Under the pieces are notes generated by a model. That model was not told where the DNA came from and ran no database searches. It saw only the letters and a list, made by a program, of their open reading frames with translations. DNA of 64,000 nucleotides from Eutypa lata (lineage: Eukaryota > Ascomycota > Sordariomycetes > Xylariales > Diatrypaceae). Within the stretch, counting starts at the first letter, position 1. Every line of letters starts with the position of its first letter. Where the stretch lies: the NCBI GenBank assembly GCA_022661535.1, contig JAKULF010000003.1:3782001-3846000 (forward strand), written 5' to 3'. Shown piece after piece: positions 23,883 through 35,380 of this stretch. Position numbers and translations under genes: made by a program.

Positions 23883-26071
23883 TTACCACGTCGTATTCCA
23901 TATTTCATCTAGCCAAGTACGGCCAAAGAAGTTCATAGCCAATGGATATGACTCGCTCTGCATGTCATTGAAGAAACCAGGATCCGGAGCAGGAGGACTT
24001 GTCCTCTCCATGTTTGCTAGCTCAGTTTGCCATTTCGCCTTTAAATTTTGGAACAACCTGACGCCAAACGAGAATGCCTCGTCATCTTCGTCGCCTGTCG
24101 AAACAGGACAATTTAAGGTCTTGAACACCTCAATGAACCTGTCGCACGTCGGGATCAAATCAAGGGTCTGTTTCATGGAATCCCGATCCCACGCAGGGTC
24201 TTCCAGAGTTGAAAGCCTATGTAGGCCACGCATAAGGTGGACAAATCGAGGATGATGTATTAGTGGTACACCTGTAGATACGGTCAAGGGTGCCGAGAAG
24301 AAAGCATCAACCCACCCCTTTATGGAGGTGAGGCAGCTCTGGTACACCTCGAATCGCCTAAAGGCAGGATCAGATGGTGTGGAACCGGATTTATCCATCG
24401 TGCAGTCGTAGATGAGATATTCGGTATAATAGAACTGCTGAAGAACCGTACCTACAAGTAATTCGTTAATTCAAGATCATAATATGCACTAGTGTCGGCG
24501 ATCCAACTTACAATGGCTTGCGAGCTCTGTCCCGCCATCGTTCTTTATTTGGTGTAGTCGCGATCGGAGGGCTGATAGATACGCAGTGGGGATGCCGTCG
24601 CTGCTTTTTGACGATTGGACATCGCAAAGTTCATTTATGATCAGCTGCATCTTCACCTGAGCGATGAATACCTTGTCTTGCAGTACTGTACTCTCCTGAC
24701 TAATATTCGCAACGTAAGAGTCGAGATGTGGAGACCAGCGAAGCCCATCGGCGTGTCGAAAAAGTAATGATATTCTGTCTATTGTCAACCCTTCTGAAGC
24801 ACGGCCACAAGATAGGGGAGAGCCGGACACGGAGTACGAACGTGGAGGTCAAGATGAAGACTCCGAGCACAGCTCGTTGCTCCTCGAGGCTGCGTTTTTG
24901 CCGAGTGGGCACCGACAATCCAGGTTTCTTACCCCCAGGGGGGACAAAGCATATATCTCCATGCGCCATTGGAGGTGCATGTAAGCCCAGGTCGCAGACT
25001 AAGGTGACAAGGAGCTGAGCGAATAAGGTACTATAAAATGTGTCGTTTAACTGCAGGAAAGACCTGTGTTCCACTCGTCAGATGCATGGAATCGGAAATA
25101 TATCTGCACAGAAGACTTACCAGCCTGAAAAAGTGAGCAATCCTAGTAAAAGGTCTAGGCTCATCTCTCTTTCCACGACAACCTTTTGAATTACAATCTC
25201 TCTCGCCTGAGTGCCTAGAGCAACTCTCCTCATTGGCGTTGCAGCCGCAATACTCATTATATTTAGCCATAGGAACGGGTATTTCTCTCGAAGTTGCTGG
25301 GAGGACATCTGAGGAGGGATGTAGACACATGGGAGGAATACCTATACTCATCAGCATATTAAACTTTTCATTAGATTCGAAATACATCGCCCCCAAACCT
25401 ACTACTATCTCTTCTCGAAACCTCTTTAATGCCGTTTCCGCCTCCACAAGGGATGGCTCATCCGTGTAGGAAGAGTCGGGGCTCGATGATGTGGCCATGA
25501 CAACCCGGGGCGTGCTTTCGCTGTCTTCACCTGGCGATGTAGTTGTCATCGGATCCGATGTCTCAACCATGATGTTTTCATGTCCGCTCTGTTCATACGA
25601 ATCCTGGGGTGTCTCATCGTATTCGTCTCGCCGGGACCCTTCTCGATTTAGTCTTGCAACAAGACCGTCGAGCTTTTTTTCAAGTCGAGCTGCACGTGAG
25701 GCATCCCGGATCTTAGGAGGGCGACGTTTGACCATGGCTGATGGCTTGCATTCTTTTCTTAAACGACGACATCTACAAAATATTAGAATGTGGCGTGAGA
25801 TACAGCCTACAAATCAGACTTGGAGTCTTCAAAGAGAGCGCAGCCTTCAAGATTAGTCATGCAAATAGTCTTGCCTGCTGATAGGATGGCATTACGCAGA
25901 CGGCGCTGAGATGGAATAGGTTCCAGACCATGAATGAGAAAATAGTCAACGTTGAACGAACCTTTCGCAACTAGTGCCGTCCGGGCAATACACGCACTTG
26001 CACTTCACACGTGCGCAGTTTTCGCAAGCCCTACCGCTCTGTAGAAGCGCCGGAATTGACACTGACTGCAT
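23883..26071 (-). CDS. Zn(II)2Cys6 transcription factor, six exons
   Basis: A nuclear fungal regulator, candidate regulator of the neighbouring cyclase/BVMO group. Minus-strand exons 26071-25962, 25772-25403, 25341-25121, 25063-24831, 24778-24512 and 24451-23883 keep phase throughout and give 589 residues. The zinc cluster spans the first intron: RACENCARVKCKC, then DGTSCER joined to CRRLRKECKPS (C-x2-C-x6-C-x8-C-x2-C-x6-C). A short coiled coil (ARLEKKLDGLVARL) follows. The fungal-specific middle region shows YIPPQMSSQQLREKYPFLWL, LDLLLGLLTFSGW, RSLEEQRAVLGVF and GLRWSPHLDSY. A 61-bp intron at 25342-25402 and another at 24779-24830 look like frameshifts if missed. The donor at 24830 (GTGTCC) is weak, so that junction is the least sure. 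Targets cannot be read from sequence. Confidence 0.87.
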
Positions 26072-26649
26072 GTCTTTTTCGGTTAAAATCTCACTGCTTT
26101 CACACGAGAAGTGCAGAGATAAGGTACAGGAATCCGATGAAAAGAAATGTAGAGGTAAGAGACCAACGGTCCTGTTGCGGCGGACACGGAAATCATGTTA
26201 TTAAATTAACCTCCCGGCCCTACCTACTGACTGAATCTATAACCTACTAAGTAAGCAATAATAGTACGAAGAACAGATCCATGATGCCGATGGTGGACCC
26301 AAATATGGATTTTCGAAGCAGATAGTCCAATCGTACTGGTTAATTCTACACGCCACTAAACCTTTAAGAACCCCCGCCGGACCCGGCCAGAAAACTGATG
26401 TTCCTGCTCCGGCCGCATAGACGACAGAATCACTAGCGCTTATTTAAAAATAAAAAAAGGGGGATCTCACTACTTTCGAGGTATCCAATTGGTAGAGGGT
26501 TGATGGCTATTAACCTACATGTATGCTAAGTCTAACTATTGATAAAGATAGAGTATATCCCCCTTGAAAAGCGAGTATGCTAGGTAGACTCTCAATTGTA
26601 TTTCAAAGCAAGAAATATAGCAACAGAAGTGTCCGAGAACGTTTCGGAC
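26072..26649. other. Intergenic, upstream of the C6 factor
   Basis: The 5' flank of the C6 gene merges into the 3' flank of the F-box-like gene. An A-rich run near 26443-26460 is visible. No further gene is supported. Confidence 0.5.
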
Positions 26650-27543
26650 TTAACCTAGCCTATACGGGCCAGAACGGGCTTCTACGAACATCTTGACGGC
26701 TCGTAATGCCCTCTCTTTCTGAAAATCGGGACCAGGCCAGCCTGCCTTGCGGTACAAATATCGGATCCATCTAGCATCCCTCCGAGTCGGATAGTCTTCC
26801 TCCTGTGCCATGAGATTCCCCAAATCGTCGGGGCACTCGCTTCCATCTCCGTCTTCCGGCTTCCATTTAATATCGACAATAGTTTCATGGCCAGGCACAA
26901 ACATTAACTCGAGGTTCCTGCATCGCTCCACCATCATGCCAAAGTACTCCTCGATATCCATCACGTAGTCGCCCGCGTATGGGTTAATCTGTATGTTAAT
27001 CTCCGCCCTCATGGTGTCGAGCACCATTTCCATACCTCTGCTAGTATAGCTCGTAGCGATAAGTGCCATGTGCTTGTAGACAGACCCTACGCCCGATGCG
27101 GCGTTAATGGATCGGAACCCCTCCGGTGTCCACGTCGTGTAGTCCAGCACGTAGCATGTCAACTCGATATCGTGTAGATTCGCGCCCGGGGTCGTCTCCG
27201 CAATGTACGGTAGATGACTCAAGACCTCGATAACAAAGTCCGTCTTTTCAACCCCGGCATGGCTCTGCGGGGTAATATGGGGCCAGCCGCCAGAAGGTGG
27301 GCACTTCAGTGCCCACCAGGGGATGTGCAGCGTGGTCAGGAAGACGTAGTAGGAGTTTATGGTCTGGACTATCCTGTCTCTGAGTGCCGCCCGGATGCCT
27401 CTCTCGTACCTCAGGTATAGTGCGTTTAGTTTGGAACATGTTAACCGAAGTGCGATGGCCGAGTGCAGGTTAGGTAACGCTTGGAAGATTTTTATCTTGA
27501 GCTCAGGAGCTAGACAAATAAAGGTATTTTCATAATTGGCCAT
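26650..27543 (-). CDS. F-box-like domain protein, unknown function
   Basis: Single-exon gene of 297 residues from the ATG at 27543; an upstream in-frame start at 27600 is possible but its extension looks like 5' UTR. The N-terminus (FICLAPELKIKIFQALPNLHSAIALRLTCSKLNALY) has the Leu-x-x-Glu-hydrophobic pattern and spacing of fungal F-box-like domains. If so, it would dock to Skp1 in an SCF ubiquitin ligase. The rest of the protein has no repeats I recognise; fungal genomes carry many such single-copy F-box-like proteins with divergent C-terminal halves. No partner gene nearby indicates a role. Confidence 0.7.
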   Translation of the reverse strand: MANYENTFICLAPELKIKIFQALPNLHSAIALRLTCSKLNALYLRYERGIRAALRDRIVQTINSYYVFLTTLHIPWWALKCPPSGGWPHITPQSHAGVEKTDFVIEVLSHLPYIAETTPGANLHDIELTCYVLDYTTWTPEGFRSINAASGVGSVYKHMALIATSYTSRGMEMVLDTMRAEINIQINPYAGDYVMDIEEYFGMMVERCRNLELMFVPGHETIVDIKWKPEDGDGSECPDDLGNLMAQEEDYPTRRDARWIRYLYRKAGWPGPDFQKERALRAVKMFVEARSGPYRLG

Positions 27544-29397
27544 TGCAACAGTGTCTATTTGAATTAAGCTATTATTCAATACTAAGCATTCAGGCGACAA
27601 GGCGTCCGGGGTGGAAACTTACCGGACTTAGTTGGTTATATTACACATTTATGTTATAATATTTTCATTTTAAACCGCGTTCGCATAAGTGATTTTTTGT
27701 ATAGAACGAGTTGCGATTGTGATGAGCTGTTGAAGCCACTGAGAATTAAGTTGCATTAGCAGATTAGTTACCTGGCAGCCCCCTAGTACGTTGTGGATGC
27801 GTTGTGGCATATATGTATATAATAGTAGAGCACAAGTAAATTCCGTTTATGGCATAGATTGGCTTAATCAGCCCCTATACCGACGATAGCTTTCCTCGAA
27901 GAGTAATCAATTATAAAAACTAATACAATCTGAGGAAGAAGTGCCATAATTAGGCATGCCTTTCTAAGATTGATCAAACTAACATCGATGTTATATAAAA
28001 CTCGCAATCTGTTATAATTAATCAAAAAATTCCCAGCAAGTTCATGAATCCCAGTTCATTACGCGCTATAAAAGCTTGATATAATTACCCAGCGGGTCTA
28101 TATATTTGATAACTAGCTATCCAGTATATAAATCTTACTTAAGAGTGATATTCTTTAGGCTGTCTGGAATGACTAGACGCTGGTGCCACGTTATTCTTTT
28201 CCCCTTTCTATCCACCTCTACATCGATTCATATACTATTGATGTCTCTGTTTCAGAGTATTTAAGTTCTAGAATCAATAGGTAAGCACTCCCCATGATAT
28301 GAAATCGGAGGCAGAGAGAAACTACATGATAGTATGACATGGAATAAAGTGACGACGACTGTACTTTAAATTAGTCATAATACTGGAAGTAAAGGGAAGC
28401 TAAGTATATAGCAGGTAGGGAATGATGGGGGTTGGGATTTAGTAGAATATCCTCAGATGGGTGCTGTGTAACATAAGCCACATTCTGAAGATTCTCACTT
28501 AAGAAAAGTTTAATGGATGACCTCGTATATATAGTACAGTGGAATGACCGAAAAAGATTAGAGGAATCTAAGTTAACGTTAGTAGAACCAATGATGTCTG
28601 TTGCCAAGAGTTGTATATCTTACTGGGCTTATGGGTGGCGCAGAAAGTATACCACAGCAATTTCATCTTATATAATCTCCCCTCATGAGTCGGTCAAGTG
28701 ACAAGAAAACTCTGCGTTCTATACAGAGGTTGTGTGACAAGAAAAGAGTGATCGAACTTCTTTCCAAATATTTATTACAATACTCAGATACCGTGAACCA
28801 ACCCTGATAATTCTCACAACAAGTAGTCATTAGATTGCGAATAATCACAAAGGTTTATTCGAAATGTTGGCTTCGGCGACCGAAAATACTCGAAGGAATG
28901 GCTGCAGCTGACACCGGCACCCAACCGAAAACCGTGCGACGAGGCGTGCAGCAACCGTAATATGACGAAAGACGAGAACGAAACCGGCCAATAACTAGCA
29001 GCGAACAGCTCATGTATCGGAAACTCGTCCCAAGTTCAACTGCACCACCGAGCCGCCAATATTATTCTGACCACCCAAACTAGATCACCGCAGGCTAGAT
29101 ATCTCACTAGCTCCGCGCCATAGCTGGTAGTTTTGTCCGACATACGGGATGGATGTCGTCGTCTGTAGCTATGAAACCATTCTCTAGACCGCTAGTAACG
29201 GTAACGGGGGACTACGTTGGAGGAAACCAGATGACTCGGACCTTCAGATCACACGATGGGAAATTAGATTGATCCCACGGTTACGACAAATGTCTAGATA
29301 GCCTTATAGGTAGGACCCAGAAATGGTATATAAATCGTCCCTGGGGTTCCTCGGTAGCAAATACTTTCAACAAACTCAGCATAGAAGAGAATCCATC
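27544..29397. other. AT-rich intergenic region
   Basis: About 1.85 kb, strongly AT-rich over 27600-28900, with no credible gene. Open frames at 28371-28848 are short and appear on both strands. The distal part (from about 28900) is GC-richer and forms the promoter of the deacetylase gene. Confidence 0.55.
29327..29334 (+). promoter_or_regulatory. Candidate TATA box of the deacetylase gene
   Basis: TATATAAA lies 64 bp upstream of the ATG at 29398, a spacing that would leave a 5' UTR of roughly 30-40 bases. This is a motif match only. Confidence 0.4.
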
Positions 29398-30309
29398 ATG
29401 CATAAACTAATCGCCTGGTATGCGGTGCTTCTGTCTCGGGCTTTTGCCGTGCCCACCATATCTGCTAGACAATCGAGTGTTCCCTACGGCTCTGTAATCT
29501 ACAGTTGTACGCAACCTGGCGTAGTTGCGCTGACTTTCGATGACGGCCCGTTCGTGTATACAGAGGAGCTACTAGACAGCCTGGCTGCAAGCGGCCAAAG
29601 AGCTACATTTTTCGTGAATGGCCAGAACTGGGACAACATTAACAACCATGTTTCAACAATCCAGCGGATGGTCGCTGACGGACACCAAGTTGGTTCTCAC
29701 ACGTGAGTTGTGATCCTACCCTTATGTGTTTCGGGATCGCATTCATCAAGTATTCCTTACAGCTGGAGCCATGCCGACCTGACCACCCTAGACGCCGCGG
29801 GCATCACTTCGGAGATGACCCAGCTTGAGGCAGCCCTGTTGAATATCCTCGGCGAGTTCCCTCAGTACATGCGTCCCCCGTACTTTAGCTACAATGACGC
29901 TACCTTACAAGTGAGAGATTCAGAAGAACCGCCCCTGAGACATATTAAGAACATATCTTGCTGACTCTCGAACCTGACATAGACTCTGGGCTCACTCGGT
30001 TATCATGTCATCCAGTGTGACATTGACACTCTGGACTGGCAGTACGATACGCCAGACACTATTGGAACAAGTTATACGATCTATGAAAATGGCCTCGACG
30101 CAGGGGGGACGATCAGTTTGATGCACGACGTGCACCCGACCACCGTTGAGACGTTGGCGCCCCGTGTTCTTGACCTCCTTGCGCAACGCAGCCTTAGGTG
30201 TAAGTAGAAATTATTTGTACTATGAATGCATATGCTAACTGCCACAGCGGTTCCCGTAGGGGAATGCCTTGGGGATGATCCGGCAAATTGGTACCGCAGC
30301 TCGCGATAA
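29398..30309 (+). CDS. Secreted NodB-type polysaccharide (chitin) deacetylase
   Basis: Probably a metal-dependent carbohydrate esterase family 4 enzyme that removes N-acetyl groups from chitin or a related polymer outside the cell. Exons 29398-29702, 29763-29910, 29983-30199 and 30248-30309 keep phase and give 243 residues. A signal peptide (MHKLIAWYAVLLSRAFA) is followed by the NodB domain: motif 1 TFDDGP (Asp 48 and 49), motif 2 with H101 and H105 (SHTWSH), motif 3 RPPYFSY, then DIDTLDWQ and LMHDVHP. All expected catalytic and zinc ligands appear present. The domain is followed by only a short tail with no chitin-binding module. The splice choice between two overlapping donors near 30198 was decided by phase. 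Role in wall remodelling or host-chitin masking is family knowledge, not shown here. Confidence 0.92.
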
Positions 30310-30921
30310 GATGCTAATGAAACATACATTGGGGCATTATACTAGGGATACTGGCATAATGTAACCAATGATATAAAACTTTTTCACTGTCCAATATATT
30401 AGTTTACGTCTGGAGAAAGTGGGAAAGGGAAACACGGTTTCGCTGGGTGACGTACTACATACATTCGAATCACACATTCTTCTATTTTCACCTTCCGGCT
30501 GCTGCTAAAGGGGTTTAAATGTTCTAAAATAGCAGATATTAAGGTAAGGTACCATACGATGACACTCGAAAGTGCGAACCAAACCCTTTGTGTTTATTTC
30601 AAACTTTTCTTTGCTATATCTTGATTTTCTAATTCAATAGGATTTTCATTGCACCAGTGTTGTCATGTCATGAATGAGGACAGCCACGTAAAGCAAACTA
30701 ATTAGGCACGGATTTAATTGATGCAACCCTTGGTTTCGAAGAAGAGTTTCAGATTATCTATAAGGGTTTCTTACTTTGCGAGGAGATACGGCATCATTAT
30801 TACAAATGATCTTCTCATGATTGATTATAATTGGGACCACATTGGTGGGAACAAGAACGTACACATTATGGAATAACTTCCTCTGCTTTTATTCTCGCTC
30901 GGAATCTTGAGATCATTCACC
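30310..30921. other. Convergent intergenic region
   Basis: The deacetylase (+) and the SRR1-like gene (-) converge here. The region is AT-rich and should hold both terminators. No other gene is seen. Confidence 0.55.
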
Positions 30922-31863
30922 CTAGCTATCAGCTGAAGGGGCACGATAGAATTCAGGTTTGGGAATATAGAGCGATGTCTCTGCGAGAACAGGATGGTCT
31001 GGAGCAACGAAAGCATAATCTAGCCAGTCAGAAGTGACAAAGCTCGAGTCCACTTTGTACTGCGTGTCTGGTATTTTTAAGGCGTTGATACCCTCGACGC
31101 GGTCGTACTCTCGGTCTAACGTGGAAAGCGCAGCGGTCCTGGCCGAATGTTCCACGAGAAACTGGGACTTCATGTCGGTCCACATAATCATAGCAGGGCG
31201 CGTGCATTCCAGTGTCATGGCCTCAATATTAGCAGTGTAGTTGAGATAAACAGAGAGGACGAATGTATTCTCGTCAACAAGAGTGTAGCCCTCCTGGAGG
31301 AATGGGTTGACAACCTTAATTCCGGCACGTGTTAGCACGTTGATGTCCTTGAGTGTCATGTACGGGTCTTGGGCATATACTTCGATGTCTTTCCTGTGAG
31401 TAAGTATACTAATACCCTTGGCGAGGTCGAGCGCTGCTGCGTATTGTGAGCAACTTCTCCAATCACCTAGTGTATTGGGCTGCCCGTAATTGTCAACTTC
31501 TAACCCACCCGGAGAACCTAGACCAAAGCAGACAATTTTGTCGACATTGGGGAGTCTTCCCTGCTCTGCTAGATGGCGCAAAGCTTCTATTACCTCTTTG
31601 CGATAGGGACTCTTGCGCCACGTGGTTAGCATTCGCTGTAAAATGTTATAGAGCTGGTCTCTAGATCCGGGAAACTTATCGGCCTGATATCCTACCTTGA
31701 GCCAGGTAGCTTTCGGATACTTTGGTATAACCCTGTCGTTGTACTCAACAAGATAGTTCGCCCGTTGCATAATGATTCTCTTACGCTTCTCGTCATTAGG
31801 CTTGCGGGATAAGAGGAACTCCCGGTTTGGTGGCTCACTGAGGGGATTGTTCTGGGTAGTCAT
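30922..31863 (-). CDS. SRR1-like domain protein
   Basis: Single-exon gene of 313 residues. From about residue 105 it follows the SRR1-like domain pattern (PF07985 type): KIVCFGLGSPGG (109-120), a Cys-Ser-Gln-Tyr-Ala helix, then EVYAQDPYMTLKDINVL, AGIKVVNPF, and EGYTLVDENTFVLS followed by a hydrophobic NIEAMTLECTRPAMIMW segment. The family is named after Arabidopsis SRR1, linked to clock and light signalling; yeast and animal members have been tied to haem regulation. In filamentous fungi these proteins are multicopy and poorly studied. The N-terminal 100 residues are basic and of unknown role. Domain call is confident, function is not. Confidence 0.85.
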   Translation of the reverse strand: MTTQNNPLSEPPNREFLLSRKPNDEKRKRIIMQRANYLVEYNDRVIPKYPKATWLKVGYQADKFPGSRDQLYNILQRMLTTWRKSPYRKEVIEALRHLAEQGRLPNVDKIVCFGLGSPGGLEVDNYGQPNTLGDWRSCSQYAAALDLAKGISILTHRKDIEVYAQDPYMTLKDINVLTRAGIKVVNPFLQEGYTLVDENTFVLSVYLNYTANIEAMTLECTRPAMIMWTDMKSQFLVEHSARTAALSTLDREYDRVEGINALKIPDTQYKVDSSFVTSDWLDYAFVAPDHPVLAETSLYIPKPEFYRAPSADS

Positions 31864-34705
31864 ACTGTGCTATTTGAAACCAATGACCCTCACTTCGTGG
31901 TTGCCAATTTTAGCTGATGCTTACCATCTAAACCAAAGTCTAGGAAAGGTATTCGCTATGCAAACGCTATATATAAGATTTGGTTGGCATCGTAGCTAAG
32001 TATACGAAACAATCCGATTATTAGTCTTGACTAAGAAGGAGTTCTAACGAATACTTAGATCCTTTGACATCAGTAAAACGAGCCGCTTGCACAAGGGACA
32101 ATGCCACACTCGGTACAACAAAGAACAATAACAGCACGTTCCTTTCCATCTAATGTCAGATAGTCTATAACATAATATTTTGTTCACAACAGTTGTAAAC
32201 TACAGTGGAAGCGCAATGGCCCGAGGAGAGATAATGCTGACCAAACAAAGACTTGAATATGGGACACACTACTCGGCTAATGAAATACGACAGAGTTTTC
32301 ACGATTGGATTGATTGTATAAGGAGCCAATAAATTTGAAATTAATGAATTAAACCAAGCATTTACATATACACATGGTGGGACGTTTCGGAAAGTGTAAA
32401 GCAAGTTACGATTTCCACTATCTAATAGAGGTCAGCCACTGCCCCAATTCGCTTTTAGATAAGCAAAGAGAAAAACAAAAAAGAAGAACTTTCCATTGCT
32501 CTAAAAAGGAACATATGTGTTTGGCGCGGGCAATAAAAAGAATATAAAATTAGGGTAAAAGCGACGATGCCATCACAATGCTGACCCGAGATACTTGGAG
32601 CCACATCGTTGATAGTTGTCCCACCGGCTGTAGAGCTTTGACTACAACTGTATACTCTCTGTTCACTGTCAATGGCGCATGGGTTTTCATAGGCTAATTT
32701 TAACGTGGTTTGACAATTAGGTGGTGTCTCCGTCCCTAACCGGGCTGCTATGATCGGTAGAAGTATACGCGGTGATTGCTCGTTGGTCTCTAACAGCTCA
32801 TACACCAGGCGGTGAAACAAACAGTGACGGTTATCGGCTAAAAACTTTGTAGTATAATCGTTGGGCACTCTTCCGTGTCAGAAAATAGAGCACTTTGTTA
32901 TTACAAGACCATAGTATTGAGGTATAGTTCGTAGAATGATACGCCCTTCGTATAGTAGTGGCACGGTTGCAACTACAATAGATAGTAGCAATTGTGGGAG
33001 GCGCAAGAAGGCAGAGCTTGCATGCAGATGCATGGACATGACACTAGTCATTGTTCCGTTGGTCTCGCTGAGACTTTCTCATCAATACCAAGGTTCTCTC
33101 TATAACTCTAGAACTTTTCTCTTGGTTAAATGAGCGGTCTTGGTGGTCTAATGGAGCTTTCGGGAAATACTGGAATGTCCAATAAGGGATCTGCCGGATA
33201 TGCTATTCTTGGTTTGTTGCTCGGGATGTCGGGTTCTCTACCAGGCTGTGGTCCTTGGAGGATGTCTTTCTTTGTGGTCATTCAGACATTTTTTCTTACG
33301 TATGCAGACCTAGAGCTCAGACTATAGATATATCACATCACGGATGCCCTTGTATTTACTCTGATTCAGCTCTAAGGAGGAAAGGGAGGAAGAATGAGCA
33401 CTTAGGACTATAGGGGGTATCCCTACCCTTATATAAGTAGGGCCCAGTGGAGCTACTTGACCCTCCAGATTAGGGTCCACATACACAATATCTCTCACCT
33501 TGCAAGACAATGCTGCTTTCAAGACTTCATTGTCAGGATAAAATGCGAACGTTGGGAGTTGCAGTCCTCGGCAATGATAAAATACGTAAACCTGAATAAT
33601 ATGTTAGCAGTTAAAGCCTGTTCAAGCAGGTTGCTGTTAGCGGCGAGATATATATATACAGCTTGCTTCGTTCGGACACATCGCAAATGAAGAATTCCTA
33701 TGAACGGTCACGGAAGATCAAGACTAGGTTGGATAATCAACTACACATGAGACTGACTTCATCATCCTTCGTGTGTGTTCTCAATGTGTGAAATGGTATC
33801 AAATATATGTGTAAGACCTACGTTGATCGTTCTAAATGTTTCTATGGCAATCTTCTATGGCTAGCATCAAATATTATATTTAATCATCGATGTTAAAAGA
33901 CCGCCCAGGACAATTGGTAATTGGAGAAAGACTTTGAACTTTCAGAGGACATCATAGAATAATTCATTATGGACAGCATCTAACGTCATATTATTTGATT
34001 TTGAATTATAAAGCATATATTGTTAGATAATGTGGTTCGTCAATTTATTACGGGCAGAGGTTGTTGCACATTATTTATCAAGGTCAAATATGGCAAGATG
34101 GAGGTCGAAACCAAATGATTTAGGGGGAAGATAGGTCGCCTAAGGAAGTAGTGACCAGATCTTGTTTCATAGGAAAGTACAACTTGCAAGTGTGTTAGCT
34201 CACGTCATAGCCATTGTAGGTGTTCTAGTTCGGCCTCAGCATTGTATCAATATTCACCATACTACTATCTAAAATTCAGTTCGACATTCTAATCATTCAC
34301 AGAAATATTCATGGTTAATCCGAAACATTCATATGAAGGTCAGTTGCCTGGTCACTGCAAGTTGTCCGAAGCCTACCTCGTGACGAGAGCAACTATCTCT
34401 AGCGCAATAGAGAGGGCATCGGTATCATTGACCATAACTTCTTCATCAACATAATATAATCATAATCTACAGCACGCCACAACAACTGCTAGACTGGGGT
34501 CTGAAAACATCAGCGGCCATGAGATTCTGAGTCGACTTGCTCTCTGATAATAGCACTCTCTTAGCTTATGTATGGAGCCTCTTTGGTCTACTGGGCATTC
34601 TGTTAGGGGTTCTTGATTGGGTTTCGTATATATTTGCTTAAGAGGATTATCACCAGTGGCTTTTGAACCCACCTATCAGCTAGCGATCGCCTAATCATAC
34701 CAGCA
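31864..34705. other. Gene-poor AT-rich region
   Basis: 2.8 kb without a gene I can support. A 137-codon open frame at 32455-32868 on the minus strand begins at a non-ATG codon and has a hydrophobic end but no motif; it could be an exon or a relic. Short frames at 32936-33327 (+) and 33457-33690 (+) are also motif-free. The interval 33700-34450 is very AT-rich. Confidence 0.5.
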
Positions 34706-35380
34706 ATGGAGCAACAACCCGCAGGCCAGCTTGTTACGATCCAACTAACGAATGGAGTGGAATACGACGAAGAAGACCGCGCTCGGAAGAGAGAAGTCAC
34801 CCCCAATCCCCCCCGCATCGACACGGAGGCAGCAGAGCGTGCCTTATCGTCCGCCGTGAAAGAAGTCAAAGCGGAGGAAGAAGCAGAGCCGGAAGCAAGC
34901 ACCACCAGCCTGGGCGACATAGAGCGCTCCTACCCGTGGGTCCCGTACTACAAGGACCTGGCGGAGGTCGACAAGTCGTACGTGGGCTTCAGCAAGGCCC
35001 AGATCTGCTACTACAAGCTGGTGCTCTGCTACATGTGCGGGCGGATGGTGGACGGGCGGACCCCTCCCCCGATCGGCGAGGGCCGCGCGCGCATCTACCT
35101 CAGGTCGCGGCTCGGCGACCCGCTCGTCGAACCCTACCTCTACCACGACCGCCACCGGAGCCGGGCGTGCCTCGAGGTCATCGCCGGCGGCGAGCGCGTG
35201 TACGGCGCGGCGTGCTCCGAGGTCTGCGCGCTGACGTTGCGGCACCGCGAGATCTGCATCGAGTACGAGGAGAGACGGGTCGCTCACAGGCGGAGGTGGC
35301 TGGCTGAGGAGGTGAGGAGGACCGCGGAGGCTGAGAGGCGGGCTAGGGTTGCGGCGCAGCATCGTAGGATTCAGCTTTAG
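34706..35380 (+). CDS. Unknown Cys-containing protein
   Basis: Single open frame of 224 residues in a GC-rich block whose codon use resembles the better-supported genes nearby, which supports coding. I do not recognise it. The first 75 residues are acidic and Lys/Glu-rich and likely disordered. The centre (residues about 75-180) is globular-looking and has pairs of cysteines, CYMCGR and CSEVC, with further Cys and His residues between (RHRSRACLEV), so zinc binding is possible. The last 45 residues are a strongly basic, alanine-rich helix. The downstream poly-T run (35401-35410) falls just after the stop. The reverse strand is also open over much of the block, and I reject that as a shadow. 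Confidence 0.6.
   Translation: MEQQPAGQLVTIQLTNGVEYDEEDRARKREVTPNPPRIDTEAAERALSSAVKEVKAEEEAEPEASTTSLGDIERSYPWVPYYKDLAEVDKSYVGFSKAQICYYKLVLCYMCGRMVDGRTPPPIGEGRARIYLRSRLGDPLVEPYLYHDRHRSRACLEVIAGGERVYGAACSEVCALTLRHREICIEYEERRVAHRRRWLAEEVRRTAEAERRARVAAQHRRIQL

Noticed and set aside
25300..25345. Apparent frameshift in the C6 regulator
   Set aside because: A 61-bp GT-AG intron (25342-25402) restores the frame and gives the expected YIPPQMSSQQLREKYPF sequence.
32455..32868. 137-codon open frame on the minus strand
   Set aside because: It starts at a non-ATG codon and has no domain or clear introns. It might be a relic, but I cannot support it.
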